From positions 1,619,501 through 1,683,500 of the forward strand of contig NC_079204.1 of NCBI RefSeq assembly GCF_026745355.1: 64,000 nt of DNA. Reading direction: 5' to 3'. The position numbers and the translations under genes were made by a program. The notes under the pieces are model-generated. The model was not told where the DNA came from, did no database searches, and saw only the letters and a program-made list of their open reading frames with translations. Positions 23,232 through 34,039 of the stretch are shown piece by piece (positions within the stretch are counted from its first letter, which is position 1; each line of letters opens with the position of its first letter). The stretch is from Beta vulgaris subsp. vulgaris (Eukaryota; Streptophyta; Magnoliopsida; Caryophyllales; Amaranthaceae).

Positions 23232-26200
23232 CTATTCTTCATGTCCATGATTTTGTAACTTGTAGTATTCAAATGGAGGCTCATCAAGGGGCCTAGAGAA
23301 GAAATGTGTTTGAAATGCACTCAGAGTGAACTCGCGATATATAGCTGGATTATCTTCGGATATCAACTCTTTAATTGGGCCATACAATCTTGGAGATGAT
23401 AGAAGACCTTTAAAGAAAAATGCTGCTGAAACTCTTGGTCCAACTTGATTAGCCCTCACTCTGTGGTACACACTCTTGATCTTGTCATTAGACATTATCT
23501 GCATTATAACAAAAGCTAATTTACTAAAAGTTCAATAATGCAAAAATTAAAATATTTACCAGCTAGATCTCTCCATGAGTCCATCCATCATATATCAACA
23601 GGTTCCTTTTTTCTCAAAATATTTATTTCATAATATATTAACACACGTAGTAAGAAAAAAGATGAAGTTTTTCTATACAACAATTGTACCATATATGTGC
23701 CAATAAAATCCTCTCACAAACTAGGAAAATATAGAGATTTTTGAGGATTTATAAAAGATAAAAATAACTTTTAAAAGATTTCGATTGGTTGAGAAGGATT
23801 TGGTTACACTGTTTAGGATTAAAATAATTTTAAGTGATGTTTTTTTGTATATTCGGCATGTACAACCCCCACCGAACCCCTTGCTCCCCAAGCCCCTGCT
23901 CCCTAACGCATGCTACCTGTACAACCCAATCACCCCCCGCAGCCCACCCCCATAACACCCTCCCGCAACCCCCACCTCTGCAGGCCCGACCATCTTTTTC
24001 TTCCTGGCCTCCTCCTCGTCCCTTCCTCTCCTTCCTCCTTCCTTGCCCTTCATCAGAGCCCGACCTTTTTTTTCGGTGAATAAAAAAACATTAGTTCCCT
24101 CCATTGTGGAACCGGAAAAATTGGTTCGGTTCTTGCTAAAAAATTATTCAATTTTATGTTTTTGAGGTAAAAAGCAATATAAAATACGTATAAAAATCCG
24201 GGCAGTATTTATTATTAAATACGAACGAAATAGCAAGACCTTTCAGACTGATGGAGTATTGTCCGTTACTATTTACTACTATTGCTCAGGACATCTAAAA
24301 ATGATAATCTAAAAATGATAAGTAAATCAATAAGTATTAATCAATATATTTATTTCAATTAGTAAAAAAAAACCCTTCCTAATCAGCAAAACACAATAAG
24401 AAATAAACTAGAGATTAGCGAAATTCCCAACTCAAAAAAATTAGTTTTAATTTGTAAAATTCTGTTTTAATTGATGAAAATAATTCCAGTTCGACAAAAA
24501 TAAGATGAAGCGAACAGGACATTAGTAGTACACTACTATAGTCTATGAGTCTAAAAGGAAAGAAACCTGAAGAATATCGCCAATATTAACAACAAGGGCT
24601 CCGGGAATAGGCTGAACATCGACCCATTGATTTTGATGAAGGACTTGAAGACCACCAATTTGGTCTTGCAAAAGTATAGTGAGGAATGATGGGTCAGTGT
24701 GTTTGCTTGCTCCTAATGTCAAATCTGGAGCAGGGCAAGCAGGATAGTAGTGGAAAACTGCGGTCCATCCTTTGGTGCATTCTGTTTCTTTCAAATAATG
24801 TGGCTTCAGTCCAAGAGCTACAGATATTAACTCCAGTAAAACATCACTTAGATTAAGTACTTGGTTGGAGTATTCCAACATTACATCCCTGCAAACAACG
24901 AACGAACAATTTGATTTTGGTGATATAAGAGTAATACTTCCTTCGTTTTAAATACATGTTGACTTTCAGTACATTCAATGCATTATTCTGACTGTTTATA
25001 TCTTTAATTATCGATTAGTAAAACGTATAATAAATTGATATTTTAAAAATAAGTTTTGAGATTCGTTGAATAATATATTATATGATAGTATTTGTATTTA
25101 TATATATTTCCTTCGTTCTGTTTAAATTGAAATGTTTACTTTTTCATGCAACCAACACGCTTCTTTAATCTTTAATATCTTTAGTTGTGCACACGTAAAA
25201 AGTATAAAAAACTTATAATTCGATAGTATGCATCGAGACGAATCTAACAAGATCTCACTTGATTATGTTTTATCTTTATATAATGGCGATAAATTGGAGT
25301 CAAAATTGATCAATAGATGATATCATTTCACCCAATGTTTCATTTAAAATAAAACGGAGGAAGTATTAATTTTTGAAAAGCGGTCAAAATTAGTATTCGA
25401 ATAGTGTAAAATTTTCAATGTTTCATGTATTTAGAAATCGAGGTAGTAATATATAGAAATACTTCGTAAGTATATATAATTCTAATTATGGCAAGCCTTT
25501 TCATAATAACTTTAACAATAGATTATAATCAAATAACCCCAATTATTGGGGATGCCTCTTTAAAATGATCTCAAGTGATCGATAATTTGTTGTTTTTTTT
25601 TTCAAGTGTTGTTCTATCCAATTAACCCCTGACTCATCGCCTAGAGCTATAGAGCTTGACAACTTGTTATTTGACCACACCTTTTTAATCAATTTTGTGA
25701 AGTCCCCCAATCAATCTAACAAGCCACCATTTGTATTCGAGATTATTATGATTTATGCATAGCTGAAACTATTATAATATGATAAACATAGATCGGACTT
25801 AAATCAAGAAATCACTCTACAATTTCAAATGTATAAGCAGATAAATAACAAGATACCTGCATATTTCTGGTAACTCTTTTGGATCAAGATGACCAGAATT
25901 TGTGTTATTAACTGATAAAGTATCCCTCCAATTGGCGAACCGTGAAAAATAGAGGTCATAATTTGATGAATACAAAACTCGTTTTCCTCTTTCACGAGTA
26001 TAAAACTTCTTCTTTACCTCAGCATCTTGTTCATGAAACATCCGAATCCCCTGCAACATATTATTAAGCACTTCCATAGAAATTCCATGATTAACAACTT
26101 GAAAAAATCCCCATTTTTCTGATGCATCAAGGACTTGTTTGACGATTTCTTCGTAACCATTTTTGTTACCAATCCCCTCCAAATTTATCACTGGAACTTG

Positions 26201-26398
26201 GAGCTTAACACTAGGTGTCTTGAGTTCTTCTTCGAGCTCGTGACATGGTCTAATGAACATCTTAGGTAGCTTTTTTGCACCTGAATCTACCAATCCTTTA
26301 ACTCCTGTCTTTGTATCATCAAAAGCCTTCACCTCTTTCATGCGATCGTATTCGGGTTGGACGCCACTTGTGCATCCGTCCATGCTAATTGTTCCCAT
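23232..26398 (-). CDS. 2OGD gene D: intact 2-oxoglutarate/Fe(II)-dependent dioxygenase
   Basis: A cytosolic-type dioxygenase, 376 aa in three exons: 25857-26398, 24567-24888 and 23232-23498 (542+322+267 bp, stop included), GT-AG introns. The N-terminus carries [15 protein letters not shown], then DIOX_N ([23 protein letters not shown]). The catalytic core has His244 and Asp246 (SKHTDPSF), distal His300 (KSVYHRV) and the 2-oxoglutarate-binding Arg310-x-Ser312 (GPRVS), so all cofactor ligands are present. Length is normal for the family. The GVKGLVDSG hallmark separates it from true ACC oxidase and places it with ACC-oxidase homologs / D4H-like hydroxylases (DOXC class). No transit or signal peptide. 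It is the only intact complete gene in the left array; the substrate cannot be inferred. Confidence 0.93.
24938..25452. repeat. Nested Stowaway MITEs in intron 1 of gene D
   Basis: The outer degenerate element runs from ACTTCCTTCGTTTTAAATAC to AGAAATCGAGGTAGT. A second lies inside at 25108-25363 (TTCCTTCGTTCTGTTTAAA ... AAAATAAAACGGAGGAAG). Gene B intron 1 has the same outer element (9840-10797) but different inner insertions. Confidence 0.6.
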
Positions 26399-26690
26399 CT
26401 TTCAGCTTTGTAGATGAACTAGATATTGATTCTCCTAGAAACTAAGTTGTTGCTTCTAGTACACCAGAATAGTGAAAGACAAATGAATTTCTATATGATG
26501 AATATTGTCAACGACTATGATCCAGAGCTACCCCTTTGTGAGGTTGGGAAGTGATGGTCTTATTGATAAGGGGAGATCCAAGAACATATACCACATATTC
26601 CAACCACTTTGTGTATGTTGATACTTGATAGGCCTACTTCTATTTATTAATGTCCTAGCTGACCAAAAATAATGACGGTATGGGTAGTAC
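26399..26690 (-). promoter_or_regulatory. 5' flank of gene D (type-2 promoter)
   Basis: Collinear with the flank of gene B (12002-12416), including GAGCTACCCCTTTGTGAG and GATACTTGATAGGCCTACTT. No unambiguous TATA box is seen. Presumed promoter by position. Confidence 0.45.
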
Positions 26691-26976
26691 CCGACGTATA
26701 TGGACGGACATAGATACATCTCCGCGAGCAATATACCTAGACGCAACCTAATGTATAAGACGGTTGACATTAGGTCCATGAGTGGTCCCATAGCATTATT
26801 GGTAGTTACCTAATAGGAAAAAAATAGAGCAATGAATATTTCCCTAAGATAGGCTCATCATTGTTAAATTTACAAACAATACGAAATGGGCTTGGGTGAC
26901 CGAACAAGGAGGAGGAGAGATTTGGTCCACTTTACAAGTCCAAAGGAGATACCATATTAAAACCAAGAGAAAGTAT

Positions 26977-27262
26977 AAGCGCATACCCGGTATGGGCCAA
27001 CAGTGTCCATACCGGGGTATGTTAGTAATTTTGCTAGAAAAAGACAAAAAAAGTTGACTTAATGACAATTTAGACAACTCTGATCATGTAGGAGAGAAAT
27101 CAGATCAACTATTATATGAATCAGATCAACTACAATGTGAATCAGATCATGAATATATGTAAGTAAAAAATCCAAAAAAAAAATAAAAAAAAAATAAAAA
27201 AAAGGAAAAGTTGTATTTATTTACAACTTTACCCCGGTATTTACAAATACCGGATATGCTCT
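26977..27262. repeat. MITE with AAGCGCATACCCGGTAT ends
   Basis: Left end AAGCGCATACCCGGTATG; the right end ATACCGGATATGCTCTT is its reverse complement with two mismatches. Additional CCGGTAT motifs lie inside. It encodes nothing. Superfamily unassigned. Confidence 0.6.
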
Positions 27263-28185
27263 TATCAGCGCTCCTAAAACCAATGGGTGATAGTAGGAGT
27301 AACTCGTCTACCTTATAAAGTGTAACAATCTCTCCTCTTTCTCCGATGTGTGACACTCACAAGTGCACTTTCATGGGTTTATCACAACCATACATGTGGA
27401 GAATGATTAGACATCCTAGTTACGATACAACTATAAATAGCTATTTGTAACTATTATGCAGGTATATTCTGAGTACACATATTTTCTCTCTCTACACTAA
27501 ATCTACTCTCTCTAAACCTTACTACATCTTGAAGCAATTGCAACAATCTAATGCAATAGTTGCCCATAATGCAGCATTCTAGTGCAACGATCTATTGCAA
27601 CGACATATGCTAGTGTAACAACTCATTGCAACGATCACTTATACTAAGCCGTAACATTATAGTGTCAAATGCAACAACCATTAAATATATTGCAATGCTT
27701 TTTGGATAATGGTTGCAATGGGATGTATGATTTTGCATTAATCTAATAGCTAATACAACAGTGGTGTGATTCTTTTATATATGTAAGTGGTGTACGACCT
27801 TTTGCTTTAACCCTAAAAAAACATCAATCTTGTCCTCCACGATCCCCATTTCCTCCATCCTATTTGTTTGGTTTCCCTCCTTGTTTACCCAAAAGTTCCA
27901 AGCCCTTAAACTTTTGTCCTCTCTCACATCATATATAGATACATCGGTCTCCCCAAATCTCCAAAACCCCAAAAGAGTTAATCGAACACCTCAGGATTTC
28001 TCGCTAGAATGTTCTCTCCGTTTTTTTTTATTTCGTACGTGTTTAGCAACAAGAATCATACAACAATTGAAACATAAATCCAAGGCAGAAATGTTCGATT
28101 AAATGAAAGGTTTTTAATTTTCAAATAGTTACTTTTTGAGAAAAGAAACTCAAGGATTTGTTCGACAATTTCAAAAAAATGAATA
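27263..28185. other. Gene-free AT-rich stretch
   Basis: No convincing gene. 27530-27730 has degenerate repeats of GCAACGATC/TTGCAAC. CTATAAATAGC at 27430 resembles a TATA box, but no ORF of substance follows. Confidence 0.5.
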
Positions 28186-28188
28186 TTT

Positions 28189-28402
28189 GTTAAGACTAAT
28201 TTTATATTAAGTTATGATTTCTGTTATGAGAAGTTAGTTATACTAACAAAGTTAGTTACAGCTTATAGTTGGTGTATAAATATCAGATAGCACATTCATA
28301 AGCTACTGATTTTTCTTTCTGTCAACTTCTTATTACCTTCTTTTGATTGAATGAAGATAAATACATTCTCTCATCTTCTCCCTTCTATATTTTACTATAT
28401 AT
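28189..28402 (+). repeat. Possible solo LTR
   Basis: It starts TGTTAAGACTAATTTTAT and has copia-LTR-like features (a TATAAATATC motif at 28274, then TCATCTTCTCCC). No partner LTR, primer site or TSD was found, so this is tentative. Confidence 0.25.
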
Positions 28403-28429
28403 TATACGCTATAAGATTTGGTTAATGGG

Positions 28430-28818
28430 AACAAGCATGTCAACAAGCTTGGCAGTAGTGGGAGTTGTCTATAACAAAAGCTAAAGCAATTGCGCTTGGC
28501 CCTTGGGTTAAAAATGGCGATAATTCAATGTGATGAAAAAGATAGTGGTGGAGTGTGATAATCTTCAGGTTATTAATTTGGTTAATGAAAAGAAAGGAGA
28601 TCGTTCGTGCTTGGGTATGATTGTTCGTAAGATTCGAGCTATTTCTAGGTGGTTCGATTTAATTAATTAGCTTTAATCATGTCTCTAAAGAGGTCAATAT
28701 AGTAGCTCATGCTATGGCTCAACTTAATTCACTTGAGATTAATACAAGAGTGTGGATAAGTGGTTGCCGAAGCATGGTAGATGATGTAGTAGCTTCTGAT
28801 TTTTGCCTCAGGTTGTGA
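28430..28818 (+). pseudogene. Degenerate LINE RNase H domain
   Basis: Read on the plus strand in two frames: VVECDNLQVINLVNEKKGDR, then after a frameshift near 28668 FNHVSKEVNIVAHAMAQLN, ending at a TGA at 28816. VVECDN and NIVAHAMAQ are hallmarks of the RNase H tail of plant LINE ORF2. Nothing upstream in the element remains. Confidence 0.75.
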
Positions 28819-29275
28819 CTCATCTTAACCTTATTGTTGTTTCTTGATCCTATGTATACTTAGAATATATTTTATCCAACTTAATTTTGCCTAAACTTGT
28901 CTGATATATCTTTAATTAACTTTTCTAAAACTATTTAGACTTTTCAACTTTTCAAACACTTCTTGACTTTTCTTACTTTTTCTGAAAATAAGTAAATGTA
29001 AGTTGAATAGAATAAACTCTTAGTATGTTTTCAACAACGAATCCATATATTTTCTTTTTCAAGCTTTTATTGGTGAAAACAAACTTGCAAGATTGCAAAA
29101 CCTATCATCAAAGGGAAAATACAACAATGCGGAGAAGCATACAAGAAATTGACGGCCAAAGGCATATTGTGGCTTGGTTAGCTTCTTTAACCAGCCACAA
29201 CTAGCAGTGGTCGAGACTTGAAACTCGAGACACAAGTGCTTGTTCCTAGAACCTCCCTCTCCTATGTTGTAACTT
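28819..29275. other. Gene-free stretch before the copia element
   Basis: AT-rich, no ORF with recognisable homology. Pre-insertion flank of the copia element. Confidence 0.4.
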
Positions 29276-29280
29276 GTAAC

Positions 29281-29494
29281 TGTTGAGGATTGATTCAAAT
29301 TCTATGACTGTTAATTTCTTATCAGTTACAAAGGTTTCTAATTCTAAAGTTATTAATGGGAGACTTTCCAATTCTTGGCTAAGTCAGTTATGTTTTTCTA
29401 AGTCTTATAAAAGGTCACTGTTGTAATGAGTTTAAGTGAGTGAATAAAAACAACTCTCCCATATTCCTTGCTTTCCTATTTTTTTGGTTTATCA
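29281..29494 (+). repeat. 5' LTR of copia element
   Basis: 214 bp, TGTTGAGGATTG ... GGTTTATCA. TATAAAAGG at about 29406 is the likely promoter TATA box. Confidence 0.93.
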
Positions 29495-29496
29495 TG

Positions 29497-29506
29497 TGGT
29501 ATCAGA
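29497..29506 (+). other. Primer-binding site (tRNA-iMet)
   Basis: TGGTATCAGA two bases after the 5' LTR matches the 3' end of plant initiator Met tRNA, the usual copia primer. Confidence 0.85.
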
Positions 29507-29672
29507 TGCTTGGGTGAGATTCCCTTACATAAAAAAAAAAGAAAAAGACCAAACCACGTGCAATCCAAAAGAGGAAAGTAAGAGAGAGAGTGAAAAGCTT
29601 TATTTTGAGATAAACCCCTCCACATCTCCTTCTTTCCTAAGAACCAAAACCCACAAGCGTTTCCACACAAAA

Positions 29673-30581
29673 ATGGCAGGAAATGGCATAAATTCCACTC
29701 CTCAACCCTTAATTCCCATTTTCAAAGGGGAAAAATATCATCTTTGGAGTCTTAAAATGAAGACTATGTTTAAATCCCAAGAATTGTGGGATTTGGTGGA
29801 GAACAGTTATGAAGAATCGACTCCGACACCGGTTGTGCCCAATCAACAGTTGAGGGAGACCCGCAAGAAAGATGCTAAGGCGTTGTTTTTCATTCAATCA
29901 GCATTGGATGATGATATCTTTCCCCGTATTTCAGCCGCTAGTAGTTCTCATGAGGCATGGGAGATACTCAAACAGGAGTATTTGGGTGATCAGAGGGTAA
30001 CTAAGGTAAGATTGCAAACTCTTCGTCGTGATTTTGCCGAATTAGTCATGGGTGATAAGGAGTCTGTTCAAAATTACCTCTCTAAAGTGACCAATATTGT
30101 TATTCAAATGAGGTCTTATGGTGAAAAAATTAGCAATGAAGATGTTGTGGGCAAGGTTTTGCGGAGCCTCAATAAGAATTGGGATAATGTTGTCCCTGCC
30201 ATTGAAGAATCAAAGGATATGTCTTCTTATACCTTTGATGAATTAATGGGCTCTTTATTAGCTCATGAAAGCAGGGTTAGAAAAACAAGTGATAAGGTAG
30301 AAGAGAAGGTCTTTCAAGTGAAGGGGGAGTCTTCTTATAAGGAGAAGACAAAAATTTTTGGTGAGTCTTCCTATAAAGGGCAGACAAATTATTCTGGCCG
30401 TGGACATGGAAGAGGTGGTTTTCACGGTCGTGGTCGCAGTGGCAGCAGAGGAAGAGGACGTTCTTATGAAGGGCGTCATGACAAGAAATCCTTCCAGTGC
30501 AATTACTGTCAAAAGTTTGGTTACAAGGAGGCATATTGTTGGGCTAAACAAAAGAATGCACAAAAGGCAAATTTTGCATAA
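29673..30581 (+). CDS. copia gag (zinc knuckle mutated)
   Basis: About 302 aa from ATG 29673; upstream codons in the same frame are leader. It shows the UBN2/gag fold signatures IPIFKGEKYHLWSLKMKTMF, EAWEILKQEYLG and KVLRSLNKNWD, then an Arg/Gly-rich stretch (GRGHGRGGFHGRGR) and the knuckle CNYCQKFGYKEAYC. The CCHC histidine is Tyr, which should weaken zinc binding. The TAA at 30579 ends gag. In related copia elements gag and pol are one frame, and pol here continues in the same frame, so CAA to TAA is the likely mutation. Confidence 0.85.
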   Translation: MAGNGINSTPQPLIPIFKGEKYHLWSLKMKTMFKSQELWDLVENSYEESTPTPVVPNQQLRETRKKDAKALFFIQSALDDDIFPRISAASSSHEAWEILKQEYLGDQRVTKVRLQTLRRDFAELVMGDKESVQNYLSKVTNIVIQMRSYGEKISNEDVVGKVLRSLNKNWDNVVPAIEESKDMSSYTFDELMGSLLAHESRVRKTSDKVEEKVFQVKGESSYKEKTKIFGESSYKGQTNYSGRGHGRGGFHGRGRSGSRGRGRSYEGRHDKKSFQCNYCQKFGYKEAYCWAKQKNAQKANFA

Positions 30582-30602
30582 ACAGTTGAAGAGGAGTCCA
30601 AA

Positions 30603-33600
30603 TTGTTTATGACGCATTCCCGAATAAATGATCGGGCTGATGGTGTATGGTTTGTTGATAACGGGTGTTCAAATCATATGTCCTGCTCGAAGGCCCTTTT
30701 CAAAGAGCTTGATGAAACGTTGAAGAGTGAAGTGCGGCTCGGAGATGACAAACCCATCCAAGTCGAAGGGAGAGGTACCATTGCCATAAATACACATCAA
30801 GGTGATGCCAAACTTATTCATAATGTGCAGTTTGTGCCTAGTTTAGCATACAACTTATTAAGCGTTGGTCAGTTAGTGAGCAGTGGCTATTCTGTGATTT
30901 TTGAAGATGCTGTGTGCATTGTTACTGACAAAAAAAGTGACAAAATCATTGCTCGCATTCCTATGACACATAATAGAATGTTCCCACTTGATGTCATTAA
31001 TGATGTGAGTAGTGCACTAACTGTTAAGGGTGATAATGAAACTAGACTTTGGCATATGCGTTTTGGGCATTTGAATGTTAAAAGTTTAAGAGTCTTGACT
31101 AACAATGAAATGGTTATTGGACTACCGAAAATTGGTGAACATGCCTTTTGTGAGGGGTGTGTGTATGGGAAACAACGTAGGTTGCCTTTTCTTTCTGGCC
31201 AGTCATGGCGAGCATCAAACTTCCTTGATTTAGTTCATGCTGATTTATGTGGGCCGATGAGAACTGAGTCTATAGATGGTAGTCGATATTTTTTATTACT
31301 CACCGACGATTTTACTAGAATGAGCTGGGTTTATTTTTTGGCATTCAAGTCTGAGGCTTTTAATGAGTTCAAGAAGTTTAAGGTGCTTGTGGAGAATCAA
31401 AGTGGGAGAACCATAAAGGCTCTTCGAACTGATCGCGGTGGTGAATTTATATCAAATGAGTTTAATGAGTTTTGTGCTGACCATGGCATTCGAAGAGAAC
31501 TTACAGCACCCTACACGCCTCAACAAAATGGCGTGGCAGAGCGCAAAAATAGAACTGTTGTTGAAATGGCTCGAAGTATGCTGAAAGCGAAGGGGTTGCC
31601 AAATAAATTCTGGGGACAAGCTGTAGCAACAGCAGTCTACTTGCTGAACATGGATCGAACCCCATTTGAAGCATGGAGAGGTAAAAAACCTCGTGTAAGG
31701 CACTTGAGAATATTTGGTTGCGTTGCTTATGCTTTAATTCCTGCTAATTTACGCCACAAACTTGATAGCAAATCTGAAAAATATATATTTGTTGGCTATA
31801 GTAGTGAATCTAAAGCATATAAGTTGTATAATCTGGTGAATGGCAAAGTTGTTGTGAGTAGAGATGTCAGATTTAATGAAGATGAACGATGGATATGGAG
31901 TGATGATGAGCAAATTATGGGTACAAGACTTGATATGGAAGAACCTGAAGAACCTCCAGACCTTGAACAAATTAACAGGAGCAACTCATCATCTCCTGCC
32001 TCAACACCTCCACACAGCCCAACTCATAACACCAGTGGTTCCTTGTCAATATCAAGCTCACCTGATGGTTCCTCCAGCGAGACGCCTCCAAGAAAGTCCA
32101 GATCACTTAGTGATATTTACAGAACATGTAACTTTGCTTTGTATGTTTCAGACCCAACCACCTATGAAGAAGCATCAGAAAGTGGTGTGTGGGAGGATGC
32201 AACGAAAGAAGAGATGCGATGCATAGAGAAGAATGAGACATGGCAGCTAATTGATAAACCAGAGGGGAAGAACGTTATCGGGCTCAAGTGGGTGTTTCGC
32301 ACAAAATATAACTCTGATGGGAGCATCCAAAAGCACAAAGCTCGTCTCGTTGCCAAGGGGTATGCACAACAACAAGGTGTAGACTTTGATGAGACTTACT
32401 CACCTGTTGCTCGCTTTGAGACGGTTAGAGCATTTCTTGCTGTAGCTGCTCAATTCCAGTTGCCGCTTTATCAATTTGATGTGAAGTCTGCCTTCCTCAA
32501 TGGTGATTTGCTAGAGGAGGTCTATGTCTCACAACCTGAAGGCTTTATTGAAAATGGCAATGAAGACAAAGTCTATAGGTTGAAGAAAGCTTTGTACGGG
32601 CTAAAGCAAGCCCCGCGTGCATGGTACAGCAAGATTGATGCTTTCTTTCTGTCAAACGATTTTACAAGAAGTGAGAATGAGCCTACACTCTACTTGAAGA
32701 AGCAAGGCAATGGAAGTTTTTTGGTAGTGTGTCTTTATGTGGATGATATCATTTATATGGGTTCTTCTCAATCCATAGTTGATGATTTTAAGCATAGTAT
32801 GATGAGTCAATTTGAGATGACAGACTTGGGTTTATTAAAATATTTTTTGGGCCTTGAAGTGAAGCAAAGTGATGATGGTATTTTTGTAAGCCAAGAAAAG
32901 TATGCTACTGATTTGTTGAAAAAATTTCACATGACCAACTGTGAAGTTGCGGTTACACCCATGAATGTGAATGAAAAGTTGCAGCATGAAGACGGGACTG
33001 CACATGCTGATGGGAAATTCTACAGGAGTTTAGTTGGTGGGTTAAACTATCTTATACACTCTAGGCCAGATATTTCCTTTCCTGTGAGTATGGTGTCAAG
33101 ATATATGCATAATCCCACTAGGCAACATCTGGGTGCAACTAAGAGAATACTTCGCTATGTGGCAGGAACTTTGAAGTTTGGCATTTGGTATACTAGAGTG
33201 CTAGATTTTAAGTTGGTTGGCTTCACTGACAGTGATTGGGTAGGCTGCCTAGACGATCGAAAAAGCACTTCAGGTAACATTTTTACCTTAGGTTCTGGAG
33301 CTATCACTTGGAGTTCAAAGAAGCAGGAAACAGTGGCATTGTCATCTTATGAAGCTGAATATGCAGCAGGTACTGCAACGGCAAGACAAGCATTGTGGCT
33401 ACAGAAATTGCTATCTAATTTTGACGTGCAGCAAACAGAAGCTACACTCTTCTACTGTGACAACAGGTCAGCAATTGCAATGGCAAAAAATCCGGCATCC
33501 ATGGACGAACCAAGCATATTGATGTTCAACACCACTTCATCCGGAAGTTGGTTGCTGATGAAAAAAATTATCTTGAAGTTTTGTGGTACAAATGAGCAAG

Positions 33601-33704
33601 TCGCTGATATCTTCACCAAGTCGCTTCCGAAAACTAAGCATCAATTTTTTACATCTCAGCTAGGAGTTGGTGACTTTGAATCAAGGGGGAGTGTTGAGGA
33701 TTGA
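30603..33704 (+). pseudogene. copia pol: protease-integrase-RT-RNase H
   Basis: 1033 codons open. Protease VWFVDNGCSNHM has Asp-Asn-Gly in place of the usual Asp-Ser-Gly. Integrase has the HH zinc site (WHMRFGHLN, CEGCVYGK) and core motifs (DLCGPM, LRTDRGGEF, TPQQNGVAERKNR). Reverse transcriptase has KARLVAKGYAQQQG, DVKSAFLNGDL and catalytic CLYVDDIIY. RNase H has TDSDWVGCLDDRKSTSG and SSYEAEYAA. Near the C-terminus about 20 residues (after AMAKNPA) are out of frame: one base is missing near 33500 and an A is added in the run near 33561, which restores KFCGTNEQVADIFTKSLP. The ATG used is only the first after the gag stop. Confidence 0.88.
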
Positions 33705-33906
33705 TTCAAATTCTATGATTGTTAATTTCTTATCAGTTACAAAGGTTTCTAATTCTAAAGTTATTAATGGGAGACTTTCCAATTCTTGGCTAAGTCAGTT
33801 ATGTTTTTCTAAGTCTTATAAAAGGTCACTGTTGTAATGAGTTTAAGTGAGTGAATAAAAACAACTTTCCCATATTCCTTGCTTTCCTATTCTTTTTGGT
33901 TTATCA
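33692..33906 (+). repeat. 3' LTR of copia element
   Basis: 215 bp preceded by the polypurine tract AAGGGGGAG (33683-33691). Differs from the 5' LTR by two C/T changes and a change in the T run near its end. Confidence 0.93.
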
Positions 33907-34039
33907 GTAACCACTAAATTAAAGATGCGGCGGACAATGAGACACTACATAAAACAATGTAACTCGATGCAAAAGTCAAATAGAAAATAAGTGACAAATT
34001 TGGATTGACAATGAACAAGTAATATCAATCTATCATGGT

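Larger units (their letters stand above)
29281..33906 (+). mobile_element. Ty1/copia LTR retrotransposon, almost complete
   Basis: 4.63 kb bounded by LTRs 29281-29494 and 33692-33906, each TG...CA, with a 5-bp TSD GTAAC at 29276-29280 and 33907-33911. It has a primer-binding site for initiator Met tRNA and a polypurine tract. The LTRs differ at about three positions in 215 bp, so insertion was recent. gag and pol are almost open, but one stop separates them, and there are further lesions in the zinc knuckle, protease and RNase H. It is therefore probably immobile unless helped in trans. It sits between the 2OGD array and the OMT gene. Confidence 0.95.

Noticed and set aside
30258..32356. Several 60-120 codon ORFs within the copia element
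   Set aside because: Overlap gag or pol in other frames; no independent homology.
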